Source of the DNA: Delphinus delphis
Lineage: Eukaryota > Chordata > Mammalia > Artiodactyla > Delphinidae
DNA length: 64,000 nt
Assembly (NCBI RefSeq): GCF_949987515.2
Contig: NC_082683.1
Location: 125,698,582 to 125,762,581 of the forward strand
Direction of reading: 5' to 3'
Each line of letters opens with the position of its first letter. The stretch's first letter is position 1. Shown one piece after another: positions 52,331 to 64,000 of the stretch. Under the pieces are notes generated by a model that had not been told where the DNA came from, made no database searches, and saw nothing but the letters and a program-made list of their open reading frames with translations. The position numbers were made by a program, and so were the translations under genes.

Positions 52331-53384
52331 TTAAAACACTTGGCCAAGCTGGTAAACAGCTACAACAAAAATCTCAGTTTTCTACTTTTTAGGACTTAGA
52401 TTACTATGGCACTTACCCAATCTGTAATGTTTTGAGAAAGTAACACAAAACATTGGGACACTGCATAAAGATGCCTTGGATGTCACCTCCTGCCACTTTG
52501 CAAGCTTGGGGACTTTGATGCAGTCACTGACAGTGAAGCATGAATGGTGGCAGGCTCAACAGAGGTGAAAAACAAATGAAAAGATAGATGTCCAAAACAC
52601 AAACATGGATTGCTCCCTGGGTTTCGTGGCTGCTGCTTTTGTGGTTGTTCAGCTTCTGCTTGCCTGCCTTTTACAGGATTGGTGAGTTGGCTCATTTTTA
52701 GAAAATTAGGTTATTTTATTACTGAGTTCTGGGGACTACATTGCTGGAAAATGGTTAAACTCAAAGAGGAGAATTCTGGTAAACATGAACCTGAATAATA
52801 AAAAACTCCATATGTACTCTGGAACAACACTTGGTGCCCAAATATCTTGGTTATCAAAATGGGTCATTGAATGAAATACATATAAACTCCAGCTGTGACA
52901 TTAAACAATAGATCATAATATAATAAAGAAGTAGAAGATCAGCAACTGTATAAAGTCATTTAGCTGGAAGTAATCAAATCAAGTCTGAGTTATTGATCCT
53001 CAAGTAATTCTATGATCCTGGCCCTTGATAAGAGGGAATTGTTTTTCTCAGAGATTTAATAGCCTCCCTGAGGATTTACTTATGAGATGATGGGGACCGT
53101 GAATGACCCTAAATGAAATGTTGGGGTCCCACCACTGCAAGGCAAGTTTAGTTCTAGATGTTATTATCCAAGGGGCAGAGTGGTTCTTTCTGAACGGAGT
53201 GGTCTGCTGGTAATCGCTAAACACCTTTTGGGTTGAATCCATTTTATCCATTCTACCTTACTCGGAACTTCAAGCTTTCAGTAGTCTGCTTTTTATAAAT
53301 ACTTGGGCTGTGTGGCCTTGGACAAGTGACTCGACTTCCCTTAGTTCAGTTTTCCCTTTGTGACCTATTGTCAACAATGAAGAG

Positions 53385-53756
53385 GTTGCATAATGCACCA
53401 TGACCAACTGAGATTTACCCCAGGAAGACAGAACTGTTTTAACATTAGAAAATCAGTTATGTAATTCTTCGTATTAACAGATTAAAGAAGAAAAAAATGT
53501 AACCTTCTCAATACACAAAAAAATGTTCAATGAAATTCAACATCCATTTATTTAAAAAAATTAGAATGTTAGGAAACTTCTGTAATGTGATAAATGTTAT
53601 CTACAAAGAAAATCTATAGTAAGCATTATAGTGAACGGTGAAACACTGTAAACATTCCCTTTAAGATCAGTAACAAGACAGGATCCCATTATTTCCACTT
53701 CTATTCAATATTGTTCTAGATGTCTTAGACAAGAAATAAAAAACAAAGAATAGAGA
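53385..53756 (+). mobile_element. Old L1 ORF2 fragment, left half
   Basis: L1 reverse-transcriptase-region text in plus orientation (accccaggaagacagaactg, aatgaaattcaacatccatt, tatagtgaacggtgaaacac, cacttctattcaatattgtt). It breaks off at the start of a younger L1 and appears to resume at about 55262. Confidence 0.8.
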
Positions 53757-55255
53757 ATGTTCTAATTTCATTCTTTTACATGTAGCCGTCCAGTTTTCCC
53801 AGCACCACTTATTGAAGAGACCGTCTTTTCTCCATTGTATATTCTTGCCTTCTTTGTTGCAGATTAATTGACCATAAGTACATGGGTTTATTTCTGGCTC
53901 TCTATTCTGTTCCATTGATTTATGTGTCTGTTTTTGTGTCAGTACGATACTGCTTTGGTCACTATAGTTCTATAGTATAGTCTGAAGTCAGGAAGCGTGA
54001 TTCCTCCAGCTCTGTCCTGCTTTCTCAAGGTTGTTTTGGCTATTCAGGGTCTATTGTGTTTCTACATAAATTTTGAAATTATTTGTTCTAGTTTTGTGAA
54101 AAATGCCATTGGTCTTTTGATAGGGATTGCATTGAATCTGTAGATTGCCTTGGGTAGAATGGTCATTTTAATTATATTAATTCTTCCAATCCAAGAACAT
54201 GGTATCTTTCCATCTGTGTTGTCTTCAGTTTCTTTCAACAGTGTCTTATAGTTTTCCTAGTATAGGTCTTTTACCTCCTTGGGTAGGTTTATTCCTAGAT
54301 AGTTTATTCTTTTTGATGAGATGGTAAATAGTATTTTTTAAATTTCTCTTTCTGATATTGTTGTTAGTGTATAGAAATGCAACAGATTTATATTATATAT
54401 TAATTTTGTATCCTCAACTTTACTGAATTCATTGACGAGTTCTAGTAGTCTTCTGGTGGCATCTTTAGGATTTTCTATGTATAGTATGATGCCATCTGCA
54501 AACAGTGACAGTTTTACTTCTTTTCCAATTTGGATTCCTTTTTATTTCTTTTCCTTCTCTGATTGCCATGGCTAGGACTTCCAAAACTATGTTGAATAAA
54601 AGTTGTGAGAGTGGATATCCTTGACTTGTTCCTGATCTTAGAGGAAATGCTTTCAGCTTTTCACCATTGAGTATGATATTAGCTGTGGGTTTGTCATATA
54701 TGGCCTTTCTTATGTTGAGGTATGTTCCCTCTATGTCCACTTTCTGGAGAGTTTTTATCAGAAATGGATGTTTGATTTTATCAAAAGCTTTTTCTGCATC
54801 TATTGAGGTGATTATATGGTTTTTGTTCTTCAATTTGTTAATGCGTTCTGCCATTTGCAACAACATGGATGGACTTGGAGGGTATTATGCTAAGTGAAAT
54901 AAGTCAGACAGAGAAAGACAAGTACTGTATGATATCACTTATGTGTGGAATCTAAAAAGTACAAGAACTAGTGAATATAACAAAAAAGAAACAGACTCAC
55001 AGATATAGAGAACAGTCTAGTGCTTACCAGTAGGGAGAGGGAAGCGGGGAGGGGCAATATAAGGGTAGGGGATTAAGAAGCACAAACTATTATGTATCAA
55101 ATAAGCTACAAGGATATATTGTACAACACAGGGAATATAGGCAATATTTTATAACAACTATAAATGGAGTATAATCTTTAAAAATTGTGAATTACTATAT
55201 TGTACACCTGAAACATATAATATTGTACATTAACTATACTTCAATTAAACAAAAG
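53757..55255 (+). mobile_element. Younger L1 with inverted 5' part (twin priming), nested
   Basis: 53757-54858 is L1 ORF2 in minus orientation, including reverse-transcriptase words [20 protein letters not shown] and [20 protein letters not shown]. At about 54858 the orientation flips, and the plus strand then continues with the L1 3' end (aacaacatggatggacttgg ... gtacacctgaaacatataat). This head-to-head structure is the signature of twin-primed insertion. The element sits inside the older L1. Confidence 0.85.
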
Positions 55256-55261
55256 ACGAGG

Positions 55262-55720
55262 AATAAAAGGAAAAAAGATGTAAGGACTTGAGAATAAGAA
55301 ATAAAATCATCTTTATTTGCAAATGATGTAATTGTCTGGTAGAAAACCTCAGTGAATCTACAGATAAATTATTAGAACTAGTAACAAAACTTTAAAATGT
55401 GACTTAATAAAGAAATAATATACAAAGTTAAGTTTCAATTCTAAGCATCAACCCCAAGAATTAGAAAATCTGATGTTTTTATAAGAAGACTTTTACAGTG
55501 TTATAAAAACTTCACATACCTGGGGATAAACCTAACAAAACATGTGTGACCCTTTGTAGCAAAAATTATAAAACCTTAGTGAAAACATTACAGAAACAAA
55601 AAGATATATTATGTTTATGAGTCATAAAAATATAGATACTCCTAAAATTAATCTAATTCTATATAATCCCAATTATAATAAAAATCCCAGTAGATATTTT
55701 TTGTTGTTATAGAGCTTCTT
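55262..55720 (+). mobile_element. Old L1 ORF2 fragment, right half
   Basis: It continues the older L1 reading (aaataaaatcatctttattt, gcaaatgatgtaattgtctg, gaaaacctcagtgaatctac, acctggggataaacctaaca), matching where 53756 stopped. Confidence 0.78.
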
Positions 55721-56792
55721 ATTAACTTAATAACTGTTTATTGATCACCTAGTTCTTGCCAGACGGCGTACTAGGCATGGTAAAATGTAGCAATGAGCAA
55801 GACATATCCTTCTCCTTATGGACCTTAGTCTAGAGGGAGAAACTGACTTAAAATCAGCAATACTAGTATGCGATGTTGATTATAGGCTGTGTGAGTGACA
55901 TTGTGCAGATGATAAAATTAAAACTTAAGCAAGTTGGTTGCCTTGTCCAGGACTGCAGAGCTAATACTAGAACCACTTCTTAAATCCAAGGTCGTGAAGT
56001 CTGACTTCAAAGCCCCTGTTCTTCCCATGTCACCATGCAGGTTTCCAAGACCCCATTTGGCCAAAAGTTCAGCCACTGCACATTCCTCTGTGTACCTGTA
56101 TGGAGCCACAAATGCTTCTGAAATATCCACAAAGTATATATGACCTGGACACAAAGCTGCACAAATTAAGAGCTGCAGCAGCAACAAAGTGCATGTAGAG
56201 TGTTCACTTACGCCAGCACCACCGGGCTCTGTGTTTAGGCAAAGTTGGCAGTTGCTGTGATGTGATTTCAGGGATGCTTCTCTAAAAAGCTCTCCTTCCT
56301 GGACCAGCTCAGTTTCTAAAAAGTTCCATGATTGGACAGTCAGGTTTCAGGATTCCTAGGAAGATTGTGCAATAAAAGAAAATGTCAGCAATCTCCTTGT
56401 CTCCAATGCCATTACTTCAGTGGGGTTTCTTTTTCAGTAACTATAGTAATAATGACAAAAAGGCTCGACCCTATATCACAAGTGAGTAAGATTTTGCCAC
56501 AGTCTGGCTTTCTCCTCTAAATTGCCTAACCTCAGTACCCAGATGCATCGTGGAGAGAACATCTATGTACAGCCATGCCTCAGAAATGGGATCTGAGATC
56601 TGTACCCCTAGTCCTAGCTAATGAAACCCTGCAGCTCATCTGGCAGGAGTTCTGGGCTTCCACTCCATCTAGCCTGCTACCTTGTCCTTGCCCTAGGAAG
56701 CGTCAGTAAGTAATTTAAGACAAATGCTTGAAACTATCGTTTCAGGTTTGTGAATGACAATGAACATCAATAAATCAAAATCATGGAGACTA

Positions 56793-56915
56793 GGGACTTC
56801 CTTGGCAGTCCAGTGGTTAAGACTCTGCACTTCCAATGTAGGGGGTGTGAGTTCAATCCCTGGTCGGGGAATTAAGATCCCACATGCTGCATGGTACAGC
56901 CAAAAAAAAAAAAAA
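56793..56915 (+). mobile_element. Short CHR-like tRNA SINE
   Basis: tRNA-derived SINE with head agggacttccttggcagtcc, B-box-like gagttcaatccctggtcggg and an A14 tail. The near-duplicated target atc(a/t)tggagacta flanks it. It lacks the second, tRNA-unrelated half of the long CHR form. Confidence 0.88.
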
Positions 56916-57244
56916 GATTTAAAAAAATCTTGGAGACTAAATAGGAAGGAGAAGAAATGCTTCATAATAAACAGGAACCAAGCCAGGAGCTGAGAAAAGC
57001 CTTTCTCTAGAAAGTATTTTACTTTATGAAACTGAAAAATCAGGAGACTATTTTATACAATTGGCTATTTGCTATGTGCAATGAGACAAAAGAGAATATG
57101 GCATCAGGGACAGGTGTGAGAAAAAACAAGTTCGATGCAATATGTGACAGAGCAAAGAAAATAATGGCAGTAAGCAGTAAAAAGCAGAATTGTTACAGCG
57201 GAGAAGTAAATGCACAATCCACAAGAAAGTGTCTATGTTGTAAT

Positions 57245-57445
57245 GATTGAGAACTTGGCTCTTCGATCAGACAGATTTGGCTGTAATTGAATTACAATTC
57301 TGCCACTTATCAGCTGTCTTGACCTTCAGAAATTTACTAGAGCTCAATGCTTCAGTCATAAAATGAGGATAATAAGAGGATTAAACAAGATAATGCATTT
57401 ACAGTGCTTCACATAGTACCCAGCACCTAGCAAATGCTCTAAAAA
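57245..57445 (+). repeat. MIR-type SINE
   Basis: MIR order: gagaacttggctcttcgatc, then gccacttatcagctgtcttg, then cataaaatgaggataataag. Confidence 0.75.
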
Positions 57446-57483
57446 CTAATACCTGTTATTATTATTATTATTTATTTATTTAT

Positions 57484-57681
57484 TTTTTTCGTGGCACGAG
57501 GGCCTCCCAGTGCTGTGGCCTCTCCCGTTGCGGAGCACAGGCTCCGGACGCACAGGCTCAGCGGCCATGGCTCACGGGCCCAGCCGCTCCGCGGCATGCG
57601 GGATCCTCCCGGACCGGGGCACGAACCCGCGTCCCCCGCATCAGCAGGCGGACTCTCAACCACTGTGCCACCAGGGAAGCC
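57484..57681 (-). mobile_element. Young CHR SINE
   Basis: Near full-length CHR, reverse orientation, closely similar to the 12.64 and 59.21 kb copies. The target-site duplication cctgttattatt is at about 57452 and 57683. Confidence 0.94.
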
Positions 57682-58799
57682 TCCTGTTATTATTTTTATT
57701 CTAACCTATAAACTTGACATTTATCCTTTGGATTTAGATTTAGGCATTCAGGATCCTCTGCTAAAGTGCCAACATCCCTGGGAAAGGTAGACCTTATTAT
57801 TGTTGTTGAGCATCTGCTTTGTACAAGGCAAGTTTATTAAACAACTACCTAACTAAAAAGGGAGAAGAGACGACCAGTATTTTGAAGAGTGAGGTAACGT
57901 GTGTTTCCCCATTGTGACCATGATAACACCAGATCAAGGGAGACACAGAGGGGAGCACGAGATTTCTGGCTCTTCCCATTTCCAGGCACATGACTGACCT
58001 CACCGTTCTAGAAGAATGCTGAATGGTATTAGCAGACCCCATTCTTTAGTGTGGAATGACAAATTGTTTTCCATTGCCTGTAAAAGATTCATGTTCTCAC
58101 TAGGGTCTCCTATATCTTACTAGTTTTGTCAACTCATATTCCTCTCCTTAGGAGACACTTGATCTCCAAGTATCTCTGACATAAGGACACAATTACATAC
58201 AAAAGATCGTAGCATGGTCTAGGGATATTGCCTTATTCAAACTATCTCTAAAATCCCAACTGGGTTGATAGGAGGTGGTGAAATAATGGAAAACTACTGG
58301 GTTAAGTCATTTCTAGGTGGTGTATATCTACTGATGAAGAAGACCATAATCACAGACTTGTTAGTGAGCAATAGGAGATTGCAGATGGTAATAAGGAGAA
58401 TGGGGCAGCACCAGAGACCAATTTAAACCACGTCACACCTGGGCCTGGCTCCAGCTTTGGTTTGGGCGCTCCTACGGGAGCAGCGAGACGGCAGCATCTT
58501 TTCCTGTCTTCAAGTGCCTCGGGAATTACACGGGAAGTCAGTTACACCAGCCTGGCAAATTTGGATGACAAACAGTGGATGTCTTTCCCAGGCATCATTA
58601 CACTTCCCCTGTTAACACTTCCCATTGTGGAAAAATCTAAACAAGGCAGAATTAACGGGAATCCAACATTTTCCTTTCTATAGTGAAAAGTTTCCTTGAC
58701 TAACTCCATTAGGAAACTACATGTTGGGGGGTTAGGAAATTAGAGAAAGAAAGCCTTAACACCAGTGCATAATTATTTTTTAACTCTATGTGTTGAAAA

Positions 58800-59195
58800 T
58801 AAATATCTGATCAAAAAATGTTACACATGCAACAGGTTGCCCTAAAGCAATGATGAAGAACAGTCTATACACAACAATACGGATGAGTCTCATAGATGAA
58901 ATGCTGAGTGAAAAAAGAAAACATAAAAAAAGAGAACATGTTGAAAGATTCTATAGATAAAGTGCAAAAACAGGTTGGACCAACCTGTGCTGTTGGAAAT
59001 CAGGAAAGCGGTTACCCTTGACTGAAAAAAGTAGTGGAGGAAGCTGCTCGGGTGTGGTAACGATCTGTTTCTTGATCTGGGTGCTGATTACGCAGATGTG
59101 TTCAGCTGGTGAAAATTCATCAAGCTGTACATTCTTGACCTGTACCCTTTTTCACGTGTATTTTATACTTTGAAAAAGTTCAAACAGTAATTAGC
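58800..59195 (+). mobile_element. Old L1 3' fragment
   Basis: L1-like words in plus orientation (gatgagtctcatagatgaaa, tgctgagtgaaaaaagaaaa, ggtaacgatctgtttcttga, gtacattcttgacctgtacc). Diverged. Confidence 0.7.
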
Positions 59196-59213
59196 AATCA
59201 AGACTAGCTAAGT

Positions 59214-59425
59214 GGGCTTCCCTGGTGGCGCAGTGGTTGAGAGTCTGCCTGCTGATGCAGGGGACACGGGTTCGGGCCCCGGTCCGGGAAGATCCCACAT
59301 GCCGCGGAGCGGCTGGGCCCGTGAGCCATGGCCGCTGAGCCTGTGCGTCCGGAGCCTGTGCTCCGCAACGGGAGAGGCCGCAACAGTGAGAGGCCCGCGT
59401 GCCGCCAAAAAAAAAAAAAAAAAAA
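59214..59425 (+). mobile_element. Young CHR SINE with perfect target-site duplication
   Basis: Full-length, with head gggcttccctggtggcgcag and an A19 tail. The exact 13-base duplication agactagctaagt is at 59201-59213 and 59425-59437. This is the cleanest copy in the window, so probably the most recent insertion. Confidence 0.96.
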
Positions 59426-60259
59426 GACTAGCTAAGTTAGCCTCATCATTCTGGCTTGATAATGGTTTCATCTTTCTAGAAAAGAAGCCATCAATCATTT
59501 TAAGATGGGGCAAATTTAGGGGGAAATCTGAAGTTAAAAAATTCAGAACTTAGGTTTATTGGGTCATTTACTGAGCCATTAGGTTTACTAGGTTTATAGG
59601 TTTCTTTTCCACAGGTTACAGCAACATAGGTTTATTCCTTGATTCCAGCCCTTGAGGAGTCAGAGCACTTTGTCTTTTTCTTCTAAAAAGACAACCTCCA
59701 CCTCCAACACCTGAGACATGCATTTAACCACACTGGGTAACCATGGAAAGGTATTGGTAGGAGAAATTTGGTTTTATGTCCTATCAGATACAGAAAGTAT
59801 TTAAAACTTTCCAGGGGAAGAGAGTCTGAAAACAAATAAATGTATGTTACAGATGGACATTCTAGACTTCTCTTTCTTCTTTCTCGAGATCTGTTCCCTA
59901 TGTCCCTAGAGACTGTCGCATCTGCTGCTGCTGCTTCCTCCCTCACCCCCAGAGCCAGCCCTGAAAGAGCAGACTAGGGCCAGGGAGGGCTTCCCAGAAA
60001 AGCACAGATGGAAGTCACCTTAATAAGGAAACATTTTAAAAACTCACTTGAAATCCTAACACCCAGAGATAATAGATATATAAATAAGCACATATATATA
60101 CACACATGTATATACATATATCATTCTAGACTTCTTTTTCTTACTAGCACTGAGTGTTGCTTATAACACATTTCACTAAAAAGGGCAGGGGTTGAAATAC
60201 TTTATGGTATAAACCTGAGCATTCATATTAAAACAAAATGTTCACTTTATTCGAGAAAT

Positions 60260-60480
60260 TATGACTTATTGAGCAAAAGCCAGGTACCGTATGTAGATGA
60301 TATTTAATCTCACAGTGGACTTTAATCTCATAACAACCCTGCAGCACTGACATATCCTCTGTTTTATACACAAATGTGGAAATGGAGCCTCAGAGAGATT
60401 AAATAAGTGTGGCAAATTCATTTAATTCAGAAGTGGAAGAGTCAGGATTTGGACCCAGTTCTGAATGATTTAGAAGGCTT
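60260..60480 (-). repeat. MIR/L2-like ancient repeat
   Basis: Reverse form of the usual text: ataacaaccctgcagcactg, aatggagcctcagagagatt, aagtggaagagtcaggattt. Confidence 0.65.
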
Positions 60481-60949
60481 TGGTCATTCCTTATAACATA
60501 CCTCTCGTGAAGAGTAAGCCCTTACTGGTGTTTATCTTATTTGATTTAAATCAAAATTTTGAATTAAAAACTTTGAGTATAGTGTGAGATCTTCTGAAGC
60601 CAAAGGACTCTTATTCAATATTTAGTTGAAATATTTAGTGGTTTTTATTTATTTTGACCACAGAGGTGAATCATGGAAAGAGTCATTGTGAATTTTTTTT
60701 TCCTTTGAACATCAGTTTTTCCCCCCCTCAGCCCCACTAAAAGATAATTTCTTAATCAAAATTCAGTTTTTATAGCATTTTCCCAAGATTAAAAGGGCTC
60801 TATCATTTTCTGTAATGATAAAATTAATAGGTTATTCTTGTTTTTAAAAATTGGATATTACAAAAAAATCATAAATAATAAAATTTTTTAAATTGCTTGA
60901 ACTCCTAGAAAATAGTGGTTAAAAATTTGATATAAAATACACACACACA

Positions 60950-61258
60950 GGACTTCCCTGGTGGCACAGTGGTTAAGAATCCGCCTGCCAATGCAGGGGT
61001 CATGGGTTTGAGCCCTTGTCCAGGAAGATCCCACATGCCGTGGAGCAACTAAGCCCATGCGCCACAACTACTGAGTCTGTGCTGTAGAGCCCGCGAGCCA
61101 CAACTACTGAGCCCGTGCACCTAGAGCCCGTGCTCCGCAACAAAGACAAGCCACCGCAATGAGAAGCCCGCGACCCGCAACGAAGAGTATCCCCCTCTCG
61201 CCGCAACTAGAGAAAGCCCGTGCACAGCAATGAAGACCCAACACAGCCAAAAAAATAT
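60950..61258 (+). mobile_element. Long-form CHR SINE
   Basis: CHR with the repeated gccacaactactgagcccgt block and an A/T-rich tail. Flanked by similar acacacaca-containing targets near 60937 and 61300. Older type than the short young copies. Confidence 0.92.
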
Positions 61259-61499
61259 AAGTAAATAAATAAATAACTGTTTAAAGTCCTTAAAAAAAAT
61301 ATGCACACACACATATTCCTAAACTTCTTTCTCTTTATAAATGCATGTATGGATTTTAATAAAAACTGAGACTAATATCCTTTGAATAAAAATAAATAAA
61401 TCCAATATTACATGCTTTCACACCATGCCTTTACTTTATAGCGTTTACTACAGTAGTCAGGAAATAATGATTTACATCATCGTTAGTATTGCTAGTAGT

Positions 61500-61710
61500 T
61501 AAGTGCCCTTTGGAGCTAGACTCCCTGGTCTTTAATCCCAGATCTGTCATTGACCAGCTGTGTAATCCTGGGCAAGTCATCCTTCTTCCTCAGCTTCTTT
61601 ATCTGCAAAACAGAAAAATAATATCTACCTCACAGGGTTGGTGTGAGGATTAAATAAATATATGTAAAACACGTAGAACAACATATGTCACATATTAAAC
61701 CCAAATGTAT
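61500..61710 (+). repeat. MIR-type SINE
   Basis: MIR order: ttggagctagactccctggt, then gtgtaatcctgggcaagtca, then ggttggtgtgaggattaaat. Confidence 0.78.
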
Positions 61711-63667
61711 TAGCTATTGTCTTAGTTGCCTAATGTTTTTCTTTCCAGTAAGTTCCATGCATGCAGGGACAAAGTTGGTCTTGTCCCCAATTGTGTCCTC
61801 AGCCTGGTACATAGTGTGTGGTCAGTAGCTGTTGACTGTTATTATTAATAGCATTCAATAAGCATCTGTTGAATGGATGAGGGAATACCCATTTACAGCT
61901 AAGGTATTTGATATTGATAGAGTAGTAAGAAAAGCCCACATTTTAGAAACAGACAAACAGATTACAAAGCCTTATTCCTCATCCTTAACTATTTACTTTC
62001 TTAGGGGGAAAGAGAGGTCAACATATTGAACTTTTATGACCCTGATTTCCCATTTGTAAAATGGAGATAACAGTTCCTTCTTGCAACATTGTTACGTGGA
62101 TTTGAGACAATTGTGTTAGTTTATCAATAAAGAGTAACTATTTCTTGTACAAATATCACATTATAGTATCCAGAGTATTATGTAACCCTAAGGGGTGTGA
62201 TTCATGTGTAATACAACATAAACGGTGTGCCCTGGAATAGTCACTGCAGGAGCTTTGAGGGTATCCACATTACATTTATAAAAATGACAAAGTAGCCCTG
62301 TATTAGAGTCTCTTGGTTTGGATATTTTGGGGGTCCATAAGAGCAATTTAGGAGCAACGTTAGCTGCAGAGACCTTCTGCAGGTGATATTTTCATTTTAA
62401 AGCCATGGAAAATAAGACATAGCTATGCACTCAGGACCTGGGGTTAAACTCAAGCCTTTTAAATTCCAAGTTCACTATTCTCTAAAGCCCAATAAATACA
62501 GGGTCAGAGAAAGACGGGTAAAGCAAACTCTGATTAACTAGTGTCAGTGTTTGCGCTAACTGCTCATTTATCATTCAGCATCTACCAGATGCTCCAGAGC
62601 TAAGGAACAACAACTCCATTCTGCACCCCATCTCTGTCCTGCAGCCTAGGGTGGATGCTGTTCAACTGGTATTCACAGTCAGGACGGAGTCTCAGAATAC
62701 AAAGGGAACCTCCTCTCCAATCAGATGAACAGGATATCTGGCAATAACAAGTTGCTTCTGAGGAAAAGTGAGTTTCTTGGCATACTCCTTGTCAGCATTA
62801 CAAAGCTGAAAGTTAGATTTATCTTCACTTATGGCAGCACACCCTGCTGCCCAAATGCCTTGTTTGTTTGCCTTTGCTATTGTTGGTGGGGTGCATGAGT
62901 CAGAACCCCAGCCCACAGGTTTTCCCAGGACTTTCTTATTATGGGCATGATCCGAAAGTGTTTGATAGGTAGTCATAGGCTGACACACAAAAGAGCCAAC
63001 CTGGGGGCTGGCTAGGGCTTGGCCAGGGAGGCAAGCTTGGGCATTACATTTCAATAGAGCAGGAAGGGGAAGTGGTGGCCTATAACCTCAGGGAATATTT
63101 CCAGATGACCCACCGAATCTCTCTCCTGCTTTGAGGAAGTGGCCTAGCCTACAACAGCGCCAGCCATGGGAGAAATGCAAACCCTAACCAGGAGAAGCAG
63201 ACCCTTACCCAGAGGGGAATAGTTCAGGGCCACCACCAGATTCTGTTACAATTTTTAAAAGCACTCAAGAGTTGGCAAAAATAAAATCTTGGGTTAACTG
63301 TAACTAGAATATTGGCTTTCTCTTTGTGGAAGAGTTGGTCAATCATACCTGTCTGTACCAGTTCCCCCAAAGAACAGAAAATATACTGAGGTCGTAGCAA
63401 GAGGAATTTAAGCTAGATGTAAAGGAGAACTTCCTGAATACTAGTTTAATTACATGTTGGAACTATTTTTTTTTTTCAGGGGAGAACTGTTCAGAGTCCT
63501 TCCTGCAAAAGGAAAGCTAAAATGATCTTGTAGCTAACCAGACCTCTTCAGGGTTTGGATCCATGCTGACATTTATTCTGTTATCCCTGAGATGAAGTGT
63601 GTTGGAATAAGTGAAAGTGTTTTGTATTAGTATTTTTTTATTTTTATTTGAAACCCATAAATAGATG

Positions 63668-64000
63668 CATTAGGTTTTTTTTTAATTGAAGTATAGTTGA
63701 CTTACACTGTTGTATTAGTTTCAGGGGTACAGCAAAGTGATTCAGTTTTCAGATTGTTTTCCATTCTAAGTTATTACAAGATATTGAATATAGTTCCCTG
63801 TACTACACAGTAGGTCCTTGTTGTTTACCTAGTTTGTGTATAATAGTGTGTATCTCTTAATCCCAAACTCCTCATTTATCCCTCCCCCACCCCTTTCCCC
63901 TTTAGTAACCATAAGTTTGTTTCCAATGTCTGTGAGTCTATTTCTGTCTTGTAAATAAGTTGATTTGTTGTCATTTTTTAGATTTAACATATAAGTGATA
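63668..64000 (-). mobile_element. L1 3'-end fragment running off the window
   Basis: Same L1 tail family as 2386-2787 (gaagtatagttgacttacac, cacagtaggtccttgttgtt, tcccaaactcctcatttatc), in minus orientation. The right end is outside the window. Confidence 0.85.

Larger units (their letters stand above)
47800..64000. other. SELP upstream intergenic DNA
   Basis: I see no splice-bounded exon, RNA gene or conserved protein family here. The region is built from MIR copies (48.07-48.31, 48.69-48.90, 57.25-57.44 and 61.50-61.71 kb), L1 pieces (51.7-52.3, 53.4-55.7, 58.8-59.2 and 63.67-64.0 kb), four CHR-type SINEs and AT-rich unique sequence. In other mammals SELL lies further in this direction; none of its exons is recognisable in the window. 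Confidence 0.7.

Noticed and set aside
54465..54866. 133-codon minus-strand reverse-transcriptase-like frame
   Set aside because: It is the inverted part of a twin-primed L1, broken at both ends; not a domesticated RT.
59214..59425. tRNA gene suggested by A-box and B-box text
   Set aside because: It is the tRNA-derived head of a CHR SINE, with the tRNA-unrelated part, A tail and target-site duplication; no cloverleaf was established. The same applies to the other CHR copies.
1..64000. CRISPR arrays, bacterial operons, phage or plasmid features
   Set aside because: None are present; intron-exon structure, SINEs and LINEs show mammalian nuclear DNA.

Overview
This is a 64 kb piece of a mammalian nuclear genome. 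Several copies of a tRNA-derived SINE match the CHR family of whales and dolphins: a head reading ggcttccctggtggcgcagt, a tRNA-like A/B-box region and a short A tail. Cetartiodactyl-type L1 elements are also present. I therefore read it as a cetacean, possibly a toothed whale, but I cannot name the species. There are no bacterial genes, CRISPR arrays, phage or operons.

Layout. Both genes read on the minus strand, as part of the F5-SELP block of the coagulation factor V/selectin cluster. Positions 1-1584 are F5 intron 1. F5 coding exon 1 (start codon, signal peptide and first mature residues) is at 1585-1742, with a GC-rich promoter/5'UTR up to about 1960. About 4 kb of intergenic DNA follows (1.9-5.7 kb), containing two L1 tails. 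SELP (P-selectin) fills 5.7-47.5 kb. From 47.5 to 64 kb lies SELP upstream DNA, toward where SELL sits in other mammals. It holds old and young LINE/SINE copies and no recognisable gene.

SELP can be assembled completely: 16 exons, every splice site GT/AG, joining to a 768-codon frame. The order is signal peptide, C-type lectin, EGF, eight CCP/sushi domains, transmembrane segment and cytoplasmic tail. The human protein has nine CCPs. The third is still visible here as a decayed exon at about 27.49-27.67 kb, with a frameshift, an in-frame stop and lost cysteines. Because CCP exons are phase 1-1, its loss keeps the frame.

Other points of interest: changes at residues known in human P-selectin to contact PSGL-1; replacement of the fatty-acylated tail cysteine, with a new cysteine nearer the membrane; a very weak splice donor just before the transmembrane exon; an inverted pair of young SINEs beside the CCP8 exon; a (CA)n tract just upstream of the CCP6 exon; an L1 in SELP intron 1 that kept its 5'UTR monomers but lost ORF1 and most of ORF2; and a twin-primed L1 nested in an older L1. 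I found no evidence of a novel molecular system. The novelty is lineage-specific remodelling of P-selectin. Comparisons with human residues come from memory of the human protein and need an alignment to confirm them.
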